DNA of 64,000 nt from JAPOXR01 sp965116115. GTDB taxonomy: Bacteria > Pseudomonadota > Alphaproteobacteria > Rhodobacterales > Rhodobacteraceae. Below, one piece after another: positions 51,081-59,646 of this stretch. Each line of letters opens with the position of its first letter. Position 1 is the first letter of the stretch. Location: positions 2,232,001-2,296,000 of the forward strand of contig OZ220486.1 in assembly GCA_965116115.1 (NCBI GenBank). Direction: 5' to 3'. A model generated the notes under the pieces. That model made no database searches and was not told the origin of the DNA. It was given only the letters and a program-made list of their open reading frames with translations. Both the position numbers and the translations under genes were made by a program.

Positions 51081-52583
51081 TCAATTGTTATGTCTAAAAC
51101 CTAGAATCAGTTCTTTCCACTCGAGATCCCTGTCTTCACAAATCTTCTTCAGTATGCCTTGCCGGCAGAGATCTTGAGCTGTCTCTAGTTCTTTTTCGAG
51201 TTTGATTATCCTATCCTCACTTGATCCATCGATATACCCTGCATGAACTACAGTGGATGCAAGTTTGTATAGTCTATGGAGCGAATCAAAAATCTGCTGT
51301 CGTTCATAGTATGTCTTTCCAAGATGCCACGCACCTATTAGTGCAAGCCGAAACCGCAACTCTCCTTGTCCATCATCAATATACAGAGCCTCCAGAGCAA
51401 TTCGCAATTCGATAAGCCTATCAATGAGCCTGATATTCGAACGCTTGGACCGCCTCCATCGATCAATGGCAGTATCCAGTTCCGATATCTTGCCCCTGTC
51501 ACTGGGAACGCGTTCCGAACATGTCTGGCCAGAAGCGTGATAGCGAGAAAGGATCTCGGCCGCTTTATCCAGATGGCCTTGAGTGAGTAGCTTGCTAGCC
51601 GGATACATCCCAGTATCCCATTCTGCCATGCCGCTTCCGGATTGATACTCCTGAAGGTCGCCGAAATCATTCCACATAAAGCGAACGCGAACGTCATGGT
51701 TTTGCGCAAGCGATAGTGCTTCGCAGAACGACTGCGGCGACAAGTCCTTCACCGCATCGCGAAACACTTCGTTGGCTTGTTTTATATCTTCTATAATACG
51801 GCTTGATATCGGCGGTCTGTAAAACTTCGGAAACTTCTCATGTTCGACGGACAACACGGTTCCGGACAGAAGATTGATTTCTCCGTATTGATAACGCATA
51901 TCAAGCATATCAAATGGAAAATGGGCAGACAACTTGTCGGATGAGCAACGAAAATTCTTTATGCTTATTCCTTTGGCGAGAGACAGACTCTCCTCGACGT
52001 GCGTACCGACCAGCCACATCTTTCTCCGGAAACGGATCGGTTTTTCAGCTTTCCAGTCGCAGAGGTTTTGTATGACCTGATCCGCCCCAAGGACTACAGA
52101 GGCGCGAACCAGCAGCTTCGCAAAATCGGGAACTGACGGTTCGGCTTTACCGCCCATGATATTCACCAAACCGTTACCGATACGTCCCGTATCCGGACAA
52201 ATGTACTCGGACATGAATTCGGAGATCAGATTCGATAGAATCGAAATCTCACTTTCCGCGAACTCGTAGGTCAGTAATATCTTCAGATCATAGTATGCCG
52301 CTCTGTCGTTTCTGTACATGTGCCGCAATCGGTCCAAGCCGATATTTTCCCGGCGATGTTGAAGGCCGAATGACATGCTCAGGGTAGCACGGTCCAGGGT
52401 TTCGACAAGCTGTTTTATCATGTTGTGAATCAGAGGCTTCGTATAATACGGCAACCCAATCAACCTATGGCCATCATGCATGATGATGTAGAAATTGTTG
52501 ATGACGGCATCCGTGATTACTTCCCATTCCCGAAGACAGACCACAAGACGACCCGCGTCCGAAAAGCGAAAATTTTGTCCCAT
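51081..52583 (-). CDS. 500-residue protein with a HEPN (Apea-like) C-terminal region
   Basis: I do not recognise the full protein. The C-terminal 110 residues resemble the Apea-type HEPN domain: LIDRLIELRIALEALYIDDG, then LIGAWHLGKTYYERQQIFDSLHRLYKLASTVVHAGYI. The usual RxxxxH of HEPN RNases is altered: the position expected to be Arg is Ala in YKLASTVVHAG, so nuclease activity is doubtful. The first 390 residues are alpha/beta-like without motifs I can place. The gene is visibly AT-richer than the chromosome around it, suggesting transfer. It lies between an IS1595 relict and aroK. The ATG has no good ribosome-binding site. Confidence 0.7.
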   Translation of the reverse strand: MGQNFRFSDAGRLVVCLREWEVITDAVINNFYIIMHDGHRLIGLPYYTKPLIHNMIKQLVETLDRATLSMSFGLQHRRENIGLDRLRHMYRNDRAAYYDLKILLTYEFAESEISILSNLISEFMSEYICPDTGRIGNGLVNIMGGKAEPSVPDFAKLLVRASVVLGADQVIQNLCDWKAEKPIRFRRKMWLVGTHVEESLSLAKGISIKNFRCSSDKLSAHFPFDMLDMRYQYGEINLLSGTVLSVEHEKFPKFYRPPISSRIIEDIKQANEVFRDAVKDLSPQSFCEALSLAQNHDVRVRFMWNDFGDLQEYQSGSGMAEWDTGMYPASKLLTQGHLDKAAEILSRYHASGQTCSERVPSDRGKISELDTAIDRWRRSKRSNIRLIDRLIELRIALEALYIDDGQGELRFRLALIGAWHLGKTYYERQQIFDSLHRLYKLASTVVHAGYIDGSSEDRIIKLEKELETAQDLCRQGILKKICEDRDLEWKELILGFRHNN

Positions 52584-52761
52584 ATGGACAGAAAGTGTCT
52601 TCCCAAATCCTGACGGCGAACCTGACAGTAAATGATATGCGGGCTGTTTCCAAGCTTGCCTCCGTGGCAGATTGCCTCAATGACATATACACCAACACAA
52701 CCCTAGAATCGTTTCACTTTCGCTTGTAATGATTTTTTACCGAACCCCGCGGCGGCACAAA

Positions 52762-53319
52762 ATGAACGTTCAACAGCGCAGATTGAGGACATCAGTCGTG
52801 TTCGTCGGCATGATGGGAGCCGGCAAGACCACCGTCGCGCGCGGTATCGCAAAGATATTCAATGTCCCGTTCGCCGACACCGACAAGGAGATCGAACGCG
52901 TCGAAGGGATGCCGGTCTCCGCGATTTTCGCTTCACGCGGCGAAGCTTATTTCCGGAATCTGGAGACGGACACGATCCGCAATTGTCTGCGGGACGGACC
53001 GAAATCAGTCGCTGTCGGCGGCGGAGCGTACCTGCGCGAGGACAATCGGCGCATCATCGAAAGCTCAGCCCTCACCGTCTGGCTGCGGGCGGACACCGGA
53101 ACTCTCTGGAGCCGGGTCAGGCATAAATCAACCCGGCCGCTGCTGCGGACCGAAAACCCTTTCGCGACTCTCGGCCGGCTTGCCGAAGAACGCAACCCCG
53201 CCTATAGCCTCGCGAAAATCCACGTTCTTTCAGAAGATGCCGCTTTGAAAACCGAAACCGTCCAAAAGACCGTGAACGCGCTCCTGTCAGCTCCGGAAGA
53301 ACTCGGGATTTTCATGTAG
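52762..53319 (+). CDS. aroK: Shikimate kinase
   Basis: A 185-residue kinase that phosphorylates shikimate at O3. The P-loop GMMGAGKT is at residues 16-23. DTDKEIERVEGMPVSAIFASRGEAYFR is the shikimate-binding region, VAVGGGAYLR contains the GGG motif, and RPLLRTENP is the lid with a conserved Arg. An upstream in-frame start at 52729 would add 11 residues. It is 9 bases before aroB. In alphaproteobacteria aroK is typically divergent from xerD; here 4 kb of accessory DNA separates them. Confidence 0.95.
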   Translation: MNVQQRRLRTSVVFVGMMGAGKTTVARGIAKIFNVPFADTDKEIERVEGMPVSAIFASRGEAYFRNLETDTIRNCLRDGPKSVAVGGGAYLREDNRRIIESSALTVWLRADTGTLWSRVRHKSTRPLLRTENPFATLGRLAEERNPAYSLAKIHVLSEDAALKTETVQKTVNALLSAPEELGIFM

Positions 53320-53328
53320 AGAATTGAT

Positions 53329-54441
53329 ATGATGTCACAAACCGTCGAAGTCGGACTTGACGGGCGGAGCTATGAAATCCGTATCGGGAACAATCTGATC
53401 GAACGCATCGGCGAAGAGATCGCGCCCTGTCTCGCCAGGCCTCGCATCGCAGCGATCGCCGACGAGAACACCGCCGATCTTCATCTCGGGCGGTTGCGGG
53501 ACAGTTTGAAAAAATCAGGCATCGAATGCGCCGCGCTTATTCTTCCTTCCGGCGAATCCACTAAATCTTGGAAAAAACTGCAGGAGACAGTGGAGTGGCT
53601 TATCACGGAACGAGTGGAGCGGAGAGACGCCGTGCTGGCACTCGGCGGCGGGGTCACCGGCGACTTGGCCGGTTTTGCCGCCGCAATTCTGCGCCGCGGT
53701 GTCCGCTGCATTCAGGTTCCGTCAACTCTGCTGGCGCAGGCGGACAGCTCCGTCGGGGGCAAGACCGGCATCAATTCGCCTGCCGGCAAGAATCTGATCG
53801 GAGCGTTTCATCAACCGAAACTCGTGATCTGCGATGTCGGGCTGCTTCGGACTCTGCCCCGCCGGGAGTTTCTCGCCGGATGCGGCGAAGTGGCGAAATA
53901 CGGATTGATCCGGGACAAGGAGTTTTTTCTGTGGCTGGAGAGCAACGTTTCGAGTTTGCATTCAGACAGCCCCGGCGTTGTCGCCGAAGCGGTGCGGCGT
54001 TCCTGTGAAATCAAGGCGGCGCTGGTCTCGGAGGACGAGAGAGAGCAGGGGGAGCGGGCGCTGCTTAATCTCGGCCACACATTCGGCCACGCCCTCGAAG
54101 CCGCCGCCGGATACAGCGGCCGGCTGCTGCACGGCGAAGCGGTCGCCATCGGCTGCTGCCTGGCTTTTGAACTGTCCTGCCGCCTCGGTTTCTGCGGGAG
54201 GAATGATGTCAGCAGAACCGCCGCGTTTTTCCGGTCGCTGGGGATGAAAACAGCCATTCACGAAATCAGGGGCGGGATGCCGTCAGTTGATGAACTCGTG
54301 ATGCACATGCGGCAAGATAAAAAGGTCATATCAGGGCGGTTGAGATTCGTGCTTGCGAGAGGCATCGGCGATGCATTCGTGACCGACCAGGTGGATTCGG
54401 CGGCATTGCGGCGGGTTCTTGAGGATTCGCTCGAACGGTAG
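53329..54441 (+). CDS. aroB: 3-Dehydroquinate synthase
   Basis: A 370-residue NAD- and metal-dependent synthase that cyclises DAHP to 3-dehydroquinate. The conserved blocks are ALGGGVTGDLAGFAAAIL, QVPSTLLAQADSSVGGKTGINSPAGKNLIGAFHQP, GCGEVAKYGLI, LLNLGHTFGHALEAAAGY and LLHGEAVAIG, the last two holding metal-ligand histidines. Two ATG codons in tandem are possible starts. It forms an operon with aroK. Confidence 0.97.
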   Translation: MMSQTVEVGLDGRSYEIRIGNNLIERIGEEIAPCLARPRIAAIADENTADLHLGRLRDSLKKSGIECAALILPSGESTKSWKKLQETVEWLITERVERRDAVLALGGGVTGDLAGFAAAILRRGVRCIQVPSTLLAQADSSVGGKTGINSPAGKNLIGAFHQPKLVICDVGLLRTLPRREFLAGCGEVAKYGLIRDKEFFLWLESNVSSLHSDSPGVVAEAVRRSCEIKAALVSEDEREQGERALLNLGHTFGHALEAAAGYSGRLLHGEAVAIGCCLAFELSCRLGFCGRNDVSRTAAFFRSLGMKTAIHEIRGGMPSVDELVMHMRQDKKVISGRLRFVLARGIGDAFVTDQVDSAALRRVLEDSLER

Positions 54442-54453
54442 CCTCAGGCAGAG

Positions 54454-55446
54454 TCATACGCGGCTGCAGGACGCGCCGCCGAGGACGCAGAACTGCGCGC
54501 AGTTCGGATGATTGAGCCGCACCGGTGTTTCGGCGTCTTCCAGCCGAGGACCGAGATCAAACCTGGGATCGTAGGGCAGTAAAGTACAGGCGACCACGGT
54601 CGGCTGAGAAGAACCTTTGCGCTTGACCACCATACGCGACGACGCGCACATCATGTCCTGAGGTCGGACATTCAGAATATTCCAGCAGTCTTCGGTGATT
54701 TCCGGCACCCGGGCGTCCGGATCGATTTCCGGGAACAGAACGGTGGAAACCGGGTCATAGGCATCGATCGCGTAGCCCCGCTCCCGGAAAAGACGGGCAA
54801 ACCCGGCCCGGCACTGGTCTTCGCTTTCACTCCAGATCGTCCTGCCCGCGGCCGCCATTTCGATGCCGCGGTCGCGAAGCCAATCCATCCCCCTGATCGT
54901 CGCCGCGAATGAACCTCTCCCGCGCTCCGCGTCGTGCAGCCTTTCGCTGTAATGGTCGAGTGACACGCGTATCCGCAGTTTCCCGGGCCACTCGGCATGA
55001 ATCGCTGTCAATCCATCCTGCACCCGGGGGCGCATCATCGGCCGCATGGCGTTGGAGAGGGCCAGAACGCTGTAGCCTTCGGACAGGCTGCGGCTGAGCA
55101 TTTCGATGATCTCGGGATTCATGAACGGCTCGCCGCCGGTGAAACCGATTTCCCTGACATTCCAGCCGCGCTCCCGCAGCTGCCGCAAATAGTCCGAAAC
55201 CTCGTCTGCGGAAATATAGACCAGCCGGTCGTTAGTCGGCGTGCTTTCGATATAGCAGTTTCGGCAGGCGATATTGCATAGCGTGCCGGTGTTGAACCAG
55301 AGCGTGGCGGGCCGGGTCAGTTCCACGACCGCGCGTCTGGCCCCGTCTGCCGTGACATATGGATCATCAAAAGCCCGACGGACAGGCGAGGGAACGGAAG
55401 GCTGGACCTGCATATCTGCCGCGTCGACAAAATCGCTGTGTTTCAT
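54454..55446 (-). CDS. Radical SAM protein of unknown substrate
   Basis: A 330-residue radical SAM enzyme. The cluster motif is CNIACRNC (C57, C61, C64), followed by GFTGGEPFMNPEII. The C-terminal third has further cysteines (DMMCASSRMVVKRKG; VACTLLPYDPRF; NHPNCAQFCVLGGASCS), which could hold an auxiliary Fe-S cluster in SPASM-like fashion. No peptide substrate or partner is encoded next to it. It converges on aroB with 12 bases between stops. Function unknown. Confidence 0.85.
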   Translation of the reverse strand: MKHSDFVDAADMQVQPSVPSPVRRAFDDPYVTADGARRAVVELTRPATLWFNTGTLCNIACRNCYIESTPTNDRLVYISADEVSDYLRQLRERGWNVREIGFTGGEPFMNPEIIEMLSRSLSEGYSVLALSNAMRPMMRPRVQDGLTAIHAEWPGKLRIRVSLDHYSERLHDAERGRGSFAATIRGMDWLRDRGIEMAAAGRTIWSESEDQCRAGFARLFRERGYAIDAYDPVSTVLFPEIDPDARVPEITEDCWNILNVRPQDMMCASSRMVVKRKGSSQPTVVACTLLPYDPRFDLGPRLEDAETPVRLNHPNCAQFCVLGGASCSRV

Positions 55447-55852
55447 ATCCGCCGTGACTTTCTGGCCTGACAGCGGAATGCTGCCTCAGCGGTTGAAAAT
55501 AACTGGCCGGACCTGAAATGAAAACTGCAATCCGGTGCTTGCCGCAGGTGGCCGCGTATATCAGCTCTCCTCGGAACGCGTCCGGCAGCAGGCCGGACTT
55601 TGGTCCTTGATCAGCTCCGACAAGTGGAACCCTGCCATCCGAATCCATTGATTATTCCGTCATCTGTTTGATTCACAATGTTTCTGCGTAAGAGAAGGCC
55701 TGTTCAGTTGTCGGGCATCATCGGGTTCAGTCCGGGCCGGACGGATCAGCCTGGCGGCGGCCGGCGCAGAAGTGCATCGGCCGGTGGCGTGTTCATCTTC
55801 GTCTGAATCGAATAAAGAACCGAAAAACCGCAGCCATCGGCGGAAGGACATC
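55447..55852. other. Divergent gap between the radical SAM gene and zwf
   Basis: About 400 bases that should contain both promoters. No small gene, repeat or RNA is evident. The zwf frame is open for 27 codons before its likely GTG start, without similarity. Confidence 0.5.
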
Positions 55853-57301
55853 GTGCACAGGATCATTCCCGTAGAACCGTTCGATTTGGTACTGTTCGGC
55901 GCGACCGGCGATTTGGCGAAACGCGAAATCATTCCGGCCCTGTTCAGAGGTTTCAGAATCGGCCAGGTGCCGCCGGAATTCCGGCTGGCCGGCTCATCAC
56001 GCTCGAAACTGAGCGATTCGGAATTCCGCAGCCTGGTCCGGACGGCCATCGCCGCCGCCCATCCGGAAGAGGAAACCGACCCGGGCCTGATGGAGAAATT
56101 CTTGGAGCGTCTCTGTTTTTTTCCCTGCGATGCGGCCACCGGCGAAGGGTGGGGACGGCTGGCCGGCTGGCAGCGTCCGGGGAGTGTCTGCGCGTATTAC
56201 CTGTCCGTCGGTCCGGCGATCTTCGAAGACATTGTCAAACGCGTCGGCGCGGAAAACCCGGCGCGGGCGAACGCGAGAATAGTCGTGGAGAAGCCGTTCG
56301 GGCAGGACTTGGAGTCGGCTCAGCGGCTGAACCGGATCCTTACGCGGACATTCGATGAATCCCAAATCTACAGAATCGACCACTACCTCGGCAAAGAAAC
56401 CGTCCAAAATCTCATGGCTCTGAGATTCGCGAATGTCCTGTTCGAACCCTTGTGGAATTCCGAACATATCGACCATGTGCAGATCACGGTTTCCGAGTCC
56501 ATCGGGATCAAGGGGCGCCAAGCCTATTATGACACTGCCGGAGCGATGCGCGACATGGTGCAGAACCATCTCATGCAGCTGCTGTGCCTTGTCGCCATGG
56601 AGCCGCCTTCGGCCTTCGAAGCTGACGCCGTCCGCGATGAAAAAGTCAAGGTTATCCGTGCGCTGGACGCGGTTTCTCCCGATGATATCGTGCGCGGGCA
56701 GTACGGAAGCGGGGACGGAGCCGCCAGTTACCTGTCCGATTCACAAACGGCTTTCAGCGATACCGAATCATTCATCGCGCTGCGCTGCAGGATCGGCAAC
56801 TGGCGCTGGGCGCGGACGCCGTTCTATATCCGCACCGGAAAGCGGCTCCGGGCGCGGATGTCCGAGATCGCTGTCGTTTTCAAACGCCCGCCGCATTCCA
56901 TATTCGGGCAGCGGGAGCGGCGGCGCAACAATTTGCTGGCGATCCGTCTCCAGCCCAATGAGGGCATTACGATGCATGTGACCATCAAGGAGCCGGGCCC
57001 GGGCGGAATGCGCTTGACAGGGGTTCCTCTGGATATGAGTTTTGCCGACACGCTCAGCCCGGAAATCGGAACGCTGACCAATGCCTATGAACGGCTGATC
57101 ATGGATGTGATCCGAGGCAACCAGACACTGTTCATGCGCAATGACGAGGTTGAAGCGGCTTGGAAATGGACTGACAATGTCATCGCTAACTGGCGCAGCG
57201 ACGGCAGCCGTCCGGAAATTTACGCGCCCGGCAGCGAAGGTCCGTCCTCGGCTGGTTCGCTGATGGACTACGGTCGGCAGTGGCGGTTGATCGAACCATG
57301 A
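55853..57301 (+). CDS. zwf: Glucose-6-phosphate 1-dehydrogenase
   Basis: A 482-residue NADP-linked dehydrogenase producing 6-phosphogluconolactone. The nucleotide-binding LFGATGDLAKREIIPALF is near residue 12, VVEKPFGQDL follows, and the active-site RIDHYLGKETVQNL and DHVQITVSESIGI blocks are present. The start is GTG, preceded by GGAAGGACATC; an ATG 27 codons upstream adds an unrelated charged leader. First gene of zwf-pgl-pgi. Confidence 0.96.
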   Translation: MHRIIPVEPFDLVLFGATGDLAKREIIPALFRGFRIGQVPPEFRLAGSSRSKLSDSEFRSLVRTAIAAAHPEEETDPGLMEKFLERLCFFPCDAATGEGWGRLAGWQRPGSVCAYYLSVGPAIFEDIVKRVGAENPARANARIVVEKPFGQDLESAQRLNRILTRTFDESQIYRIDHYLGKETVQNLMALRFANVLFEPLWNSEHIDHVQITVSESIGIKGRQAYYDTAGAMRDMVQNHLMQLLCLVAMEPPSAFEADAVRDEKVKVIRALDAVSPDDIVRGQYGSGDGAASYLSDSQTAFSDTESFIALRCRIGNWRWARTPFYIRTGKRLRARMSEIAVVFKRPPHSIFGQRERRRNNLLAIRLQPNEGITMHVTIKEPGPGGMRLTGVPLDMSFADTLSPEIGTLTNAYERLIMDVIRGNQTLFMRNDEVEAAWKWTDNVIANWRSDGSRPEIYAPGSEGPSSAGSLMDYGRQWRLIEP

Positions 57302-57972
57302 AACTCGTCCGCTATTTCAGCCGCGGCAGTTGGATCCGCCGGACCGCGGCGCAGATGGCGTCGGTGCTGGAAGACGCGCTGCTCAGGAAAGGCAGAGCCG
57401 TAATGATCGCAGCCGGCGGGTCAACGCCGGCCGACATATATGCCGAACTCGGAAACATTGATTTGGGCTGGAGCGGAGTGACCGTCATTCCGTCAGACGA
57501 ACGCTGGGTCGAAGAAACTTCCAGCCGGTCAAACATCGCAATGATCAAAGCGGGTTTCAGCGCTGGCCTTTCGGCGGCTCCAGACTTCCATTCTCTTTAC
57601 ATTCCGGACCGCGCGCCTGATTCGGCGGCTCCGGAGATCTCTGCCCGACTCAAAGATTTGCTGCCCGCCGATCTCTGCGTTCTCGGCATGGGAAAGGACA
57701 TGCACACCGCCTCGCTGTTTCCCGGCGCGCCGGAACTTGGCGCCGCAATGGCTGACGACGCGCCGTTCGCCGCTACGGTCCGCATGCCGGGTTCCGGCGA
57801 GCAGAGAATGACCCTGACCCGCCCGGCCCTGACAAGCGCCGGGCGGATTTTCTTGCTGATCCGAGGCGAGGAGAAACTGGCCGCTTTGGATACGGCGCTG
57901 GAATCGCGCGATCCTGTCAGCAGCCCGGTGTTCCCGTTTCTGGAAAACGCGTTGGTCCATTATGCGGATTGA
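57298..57972 (+). CDS. pgl: 6-Phosphogluconolactonase
   Basis: A 224-residue lactonase hydrolysing 6-phosphogluconolactone. The SugarP_isomerase fold shows VMIAAGGSTPADIYAEL, VTVIPSDERWVEETSSRSN and LCVLGMGKDMHTASLFPG; most homologues have DGH at the KDMHTAS position. The ATG overlaps the zwf stop (ATGA), so translation is coupled. Confidence 0.93.
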   Translation: MKLVRYFSRGSWIRRTAAQMASVLEDALLRKGRAVMIAAGGSTPADIYAELGNIDLGWSGVTVIPSDERWVEETSSRSNIAMIKAGFSAGLSAAPDFHSLYIPDRAPDSAAPEISARLKDLLPADLCVLGMGKDMHTASLFPGAPELGAAMADDAPFAATVRMPGSGEQRMTLTRPALTSAGRIFLLIRGEEKLAALDTALESRDPVSSPVFPFLENALVHYAD

Positions 57973-57975
57973 GCG

Positions 57976-59595
57976 ATGAATCTATGGAACCGGCTTGAGG
58001 CGCACCGTCAGCGTCTGAGTCTGACGTCAATCGCGGATTCGTTCGCAAGCGACCCCCGGCGGGCTGAACGGTTTTCCCTTTCGGCCGGAGGTCTGTTGCT
58101 CGACTATTCGAAAACACTGATTGACGGCGAGGCGCTGGCCTCGCTCCTGTCGCTGGCCGCAGCCCGCGGCGTGGAACGGCAGCGGGACTTCATGCTCGCC
58201 GGCGGCAAAATCAACACCACTGAGGACCGGTCCGCGCTTCACACGGCGCTGAGGCGGCCGCGGAGCGACCCGCTTCATGTCGACGGCGCGGATGTCACGG
58301 CGGAGGTTCACGGGATTCTGGAGAGAATGCGGCGGTTTTCCGATTCCGTCCGGCGCGGCGGTATCCGCGGGGCAGGGGGAAAATTCACGGATGTCGTGAA
58401 TATCGGAATCGGCGGGTCCGATCTCGGCCCGGAAATGGCCTGCCAGGCGCTTTGGCCGTACCGGGACGGACCGGCGGCCCATTTCATCTCCAATGTCGAC
58501 GGCGCCCAGGCGGCGGAATGTCTGTCGAAGCTGAATCCGGCCACGACTCTGGTTATCGTCGCATCAAAGACCTTCACGACGGTCGAGACCTTGACCAATG
58601 CGTCGGCTGTCCGCGCTTGGATGCGGCAGGGCGCAGGGGTCGAAACTCCGGAACGGCAATTCGCCGCGGTTTCTGCTGACGTTCAGAAATGCGTCGAATT
58701 CGGACTGGATCCGGAACAGGTTTTCGCGTTCAAGGACTGGGTCGGCGGGCGCTATTCCATTTGGGGCCCTGTCGGCCTGCCGCTCATGATCCGCATCGGC
58801 AGCGACCGATTCCAGCAGTTCCTGGACGGCGGCTGCAGCATGGACCGCCATTTCGCCGCCGCGCCGCCGGACAGTAATCTTCCCGTACTGCACGCTCTTA
58901 TCGGGATTTGGCACAATCAGGTCTGCGGGCACGCTGCCCGCGCCATTCTTCCCTACGACCACAGGTTACGGAGGCTGCCGGCCTATCTCCAGCAATTAAT
59001 CATGGAATCGAACGGCAAGTCCGTCACCCGGAACGGCGAATATCTGGAACATTCCTCAGCCGCGGTCATCTGGGGCGAACCCGGGACCAACGGCCAGCAT
59101 GCGTTTTTTCAGGCTCTGCACCAAGGCACGCAGGTGATTCCCTGTGAATTCCTGGTTGCCGCCGCCGGCCATGAACCGGCATTTTCGTATCATCACGACC
59201 TGCTGGTCGCCAACTGTCTGGCTCAGTCTGAAGCTCTGATGACCGGCAAGAGCGGAGGTGAAAACGGTCCGGAGGGCATCGGCGCGCATCCGGGCGGCGC
59301 GGGCCGGATCTCCGCGCACCGCCGGTGTCCGGGAAACCGCCCGTCCACCACTCTGATTTATCCCCGGCTCACGCCCTTCGCGCTCGGACAGATCATTGCG
59401 CTGTACGAGCACAGCGTCTTCGTTGAAGGATCTATTCTCGGAATTAACAGTTTTGACCAGTGGGGAGTCGAACTCGGCAAAGAGATGGCGAACACGCTGA
59501 CGCCCCAAGTCTCCGAAGGTGAAAAACCCGGATCCGGGAACGGATCCACTTCCATGCTGTTGAATTTCGTCCACGCAGTGCGTCAGAAACTCTGA
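57976..59595 (+). CDS. pgi: Glucose-6-phosphate isomerase
   Basis: A 539-residue isomerase interconverting glucose-6-phosphate and fructose-6-phosphate. Conserved blocks are VVNIGIGGSDLGPEMA, VASKTFTTVETLTNA, DWVGGRYSIWGPVGLP, IMESNGKSV, WGEPGTNGQHAFFQ and the C-terminal SFDQWGVELGK-type motif. It starts three bases after pgl. With zwf and pgl it feeds hexose phosphate into the pentose phosphate or Entner-Doudoroff route; no edd/eda is in the window. Confidence 0.97.
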   Translation: MNLWNRLEAHRQRLSLTSIADSFASDPRRAERFSLSAGGLLLDYSKTLIDGEALASLLSLAAARGVERQRDFMLAGGKINTTEDRSALHTALRRPRSDPLHVDGADVTAEVHGILERMRRFSDSVRRGGIRGAGGKFTDVVNIGIGGSDLGPEMACQALWPYRDGPAAHFISNVDGAQAAECLSKLNPATTLVIVASKTFTTVETLTNASAVRAWMRQGAGVETPERQFAAVSADVQKCVEFGLDPEQVFAFKDWVGGRYSIWGPVGLPLMIRIGSDRFQQFLDGGCSMDRHFAAAPPDSNLPVLHALIGIWHNQVCGHAARAILPYDHRLRRLPAYLQQLIMESNGKSVTRNGEYLEHSSAAVIWGEPGTNGQHAFFQALHQGTQVIPCEFLVAAAGHEPAFSYHHDLLVANCLAQSEALMTGKSGGENGPEGIGAHPGGAGRISAHRRCPGNRPSTTLIYPRLTPFALGQIIALYEHSVFVEGSILGINSFDQWGVELGKEMANTLTPQVSEGEKPGSGNGSTSMLLNFVHAVRQKL

Positions 59596-59646
59596 ACTGA
59601 ACCCCGCGCAGCGCCGCCGGTCACGGCTCCCGCGTCAATGCCGCCT

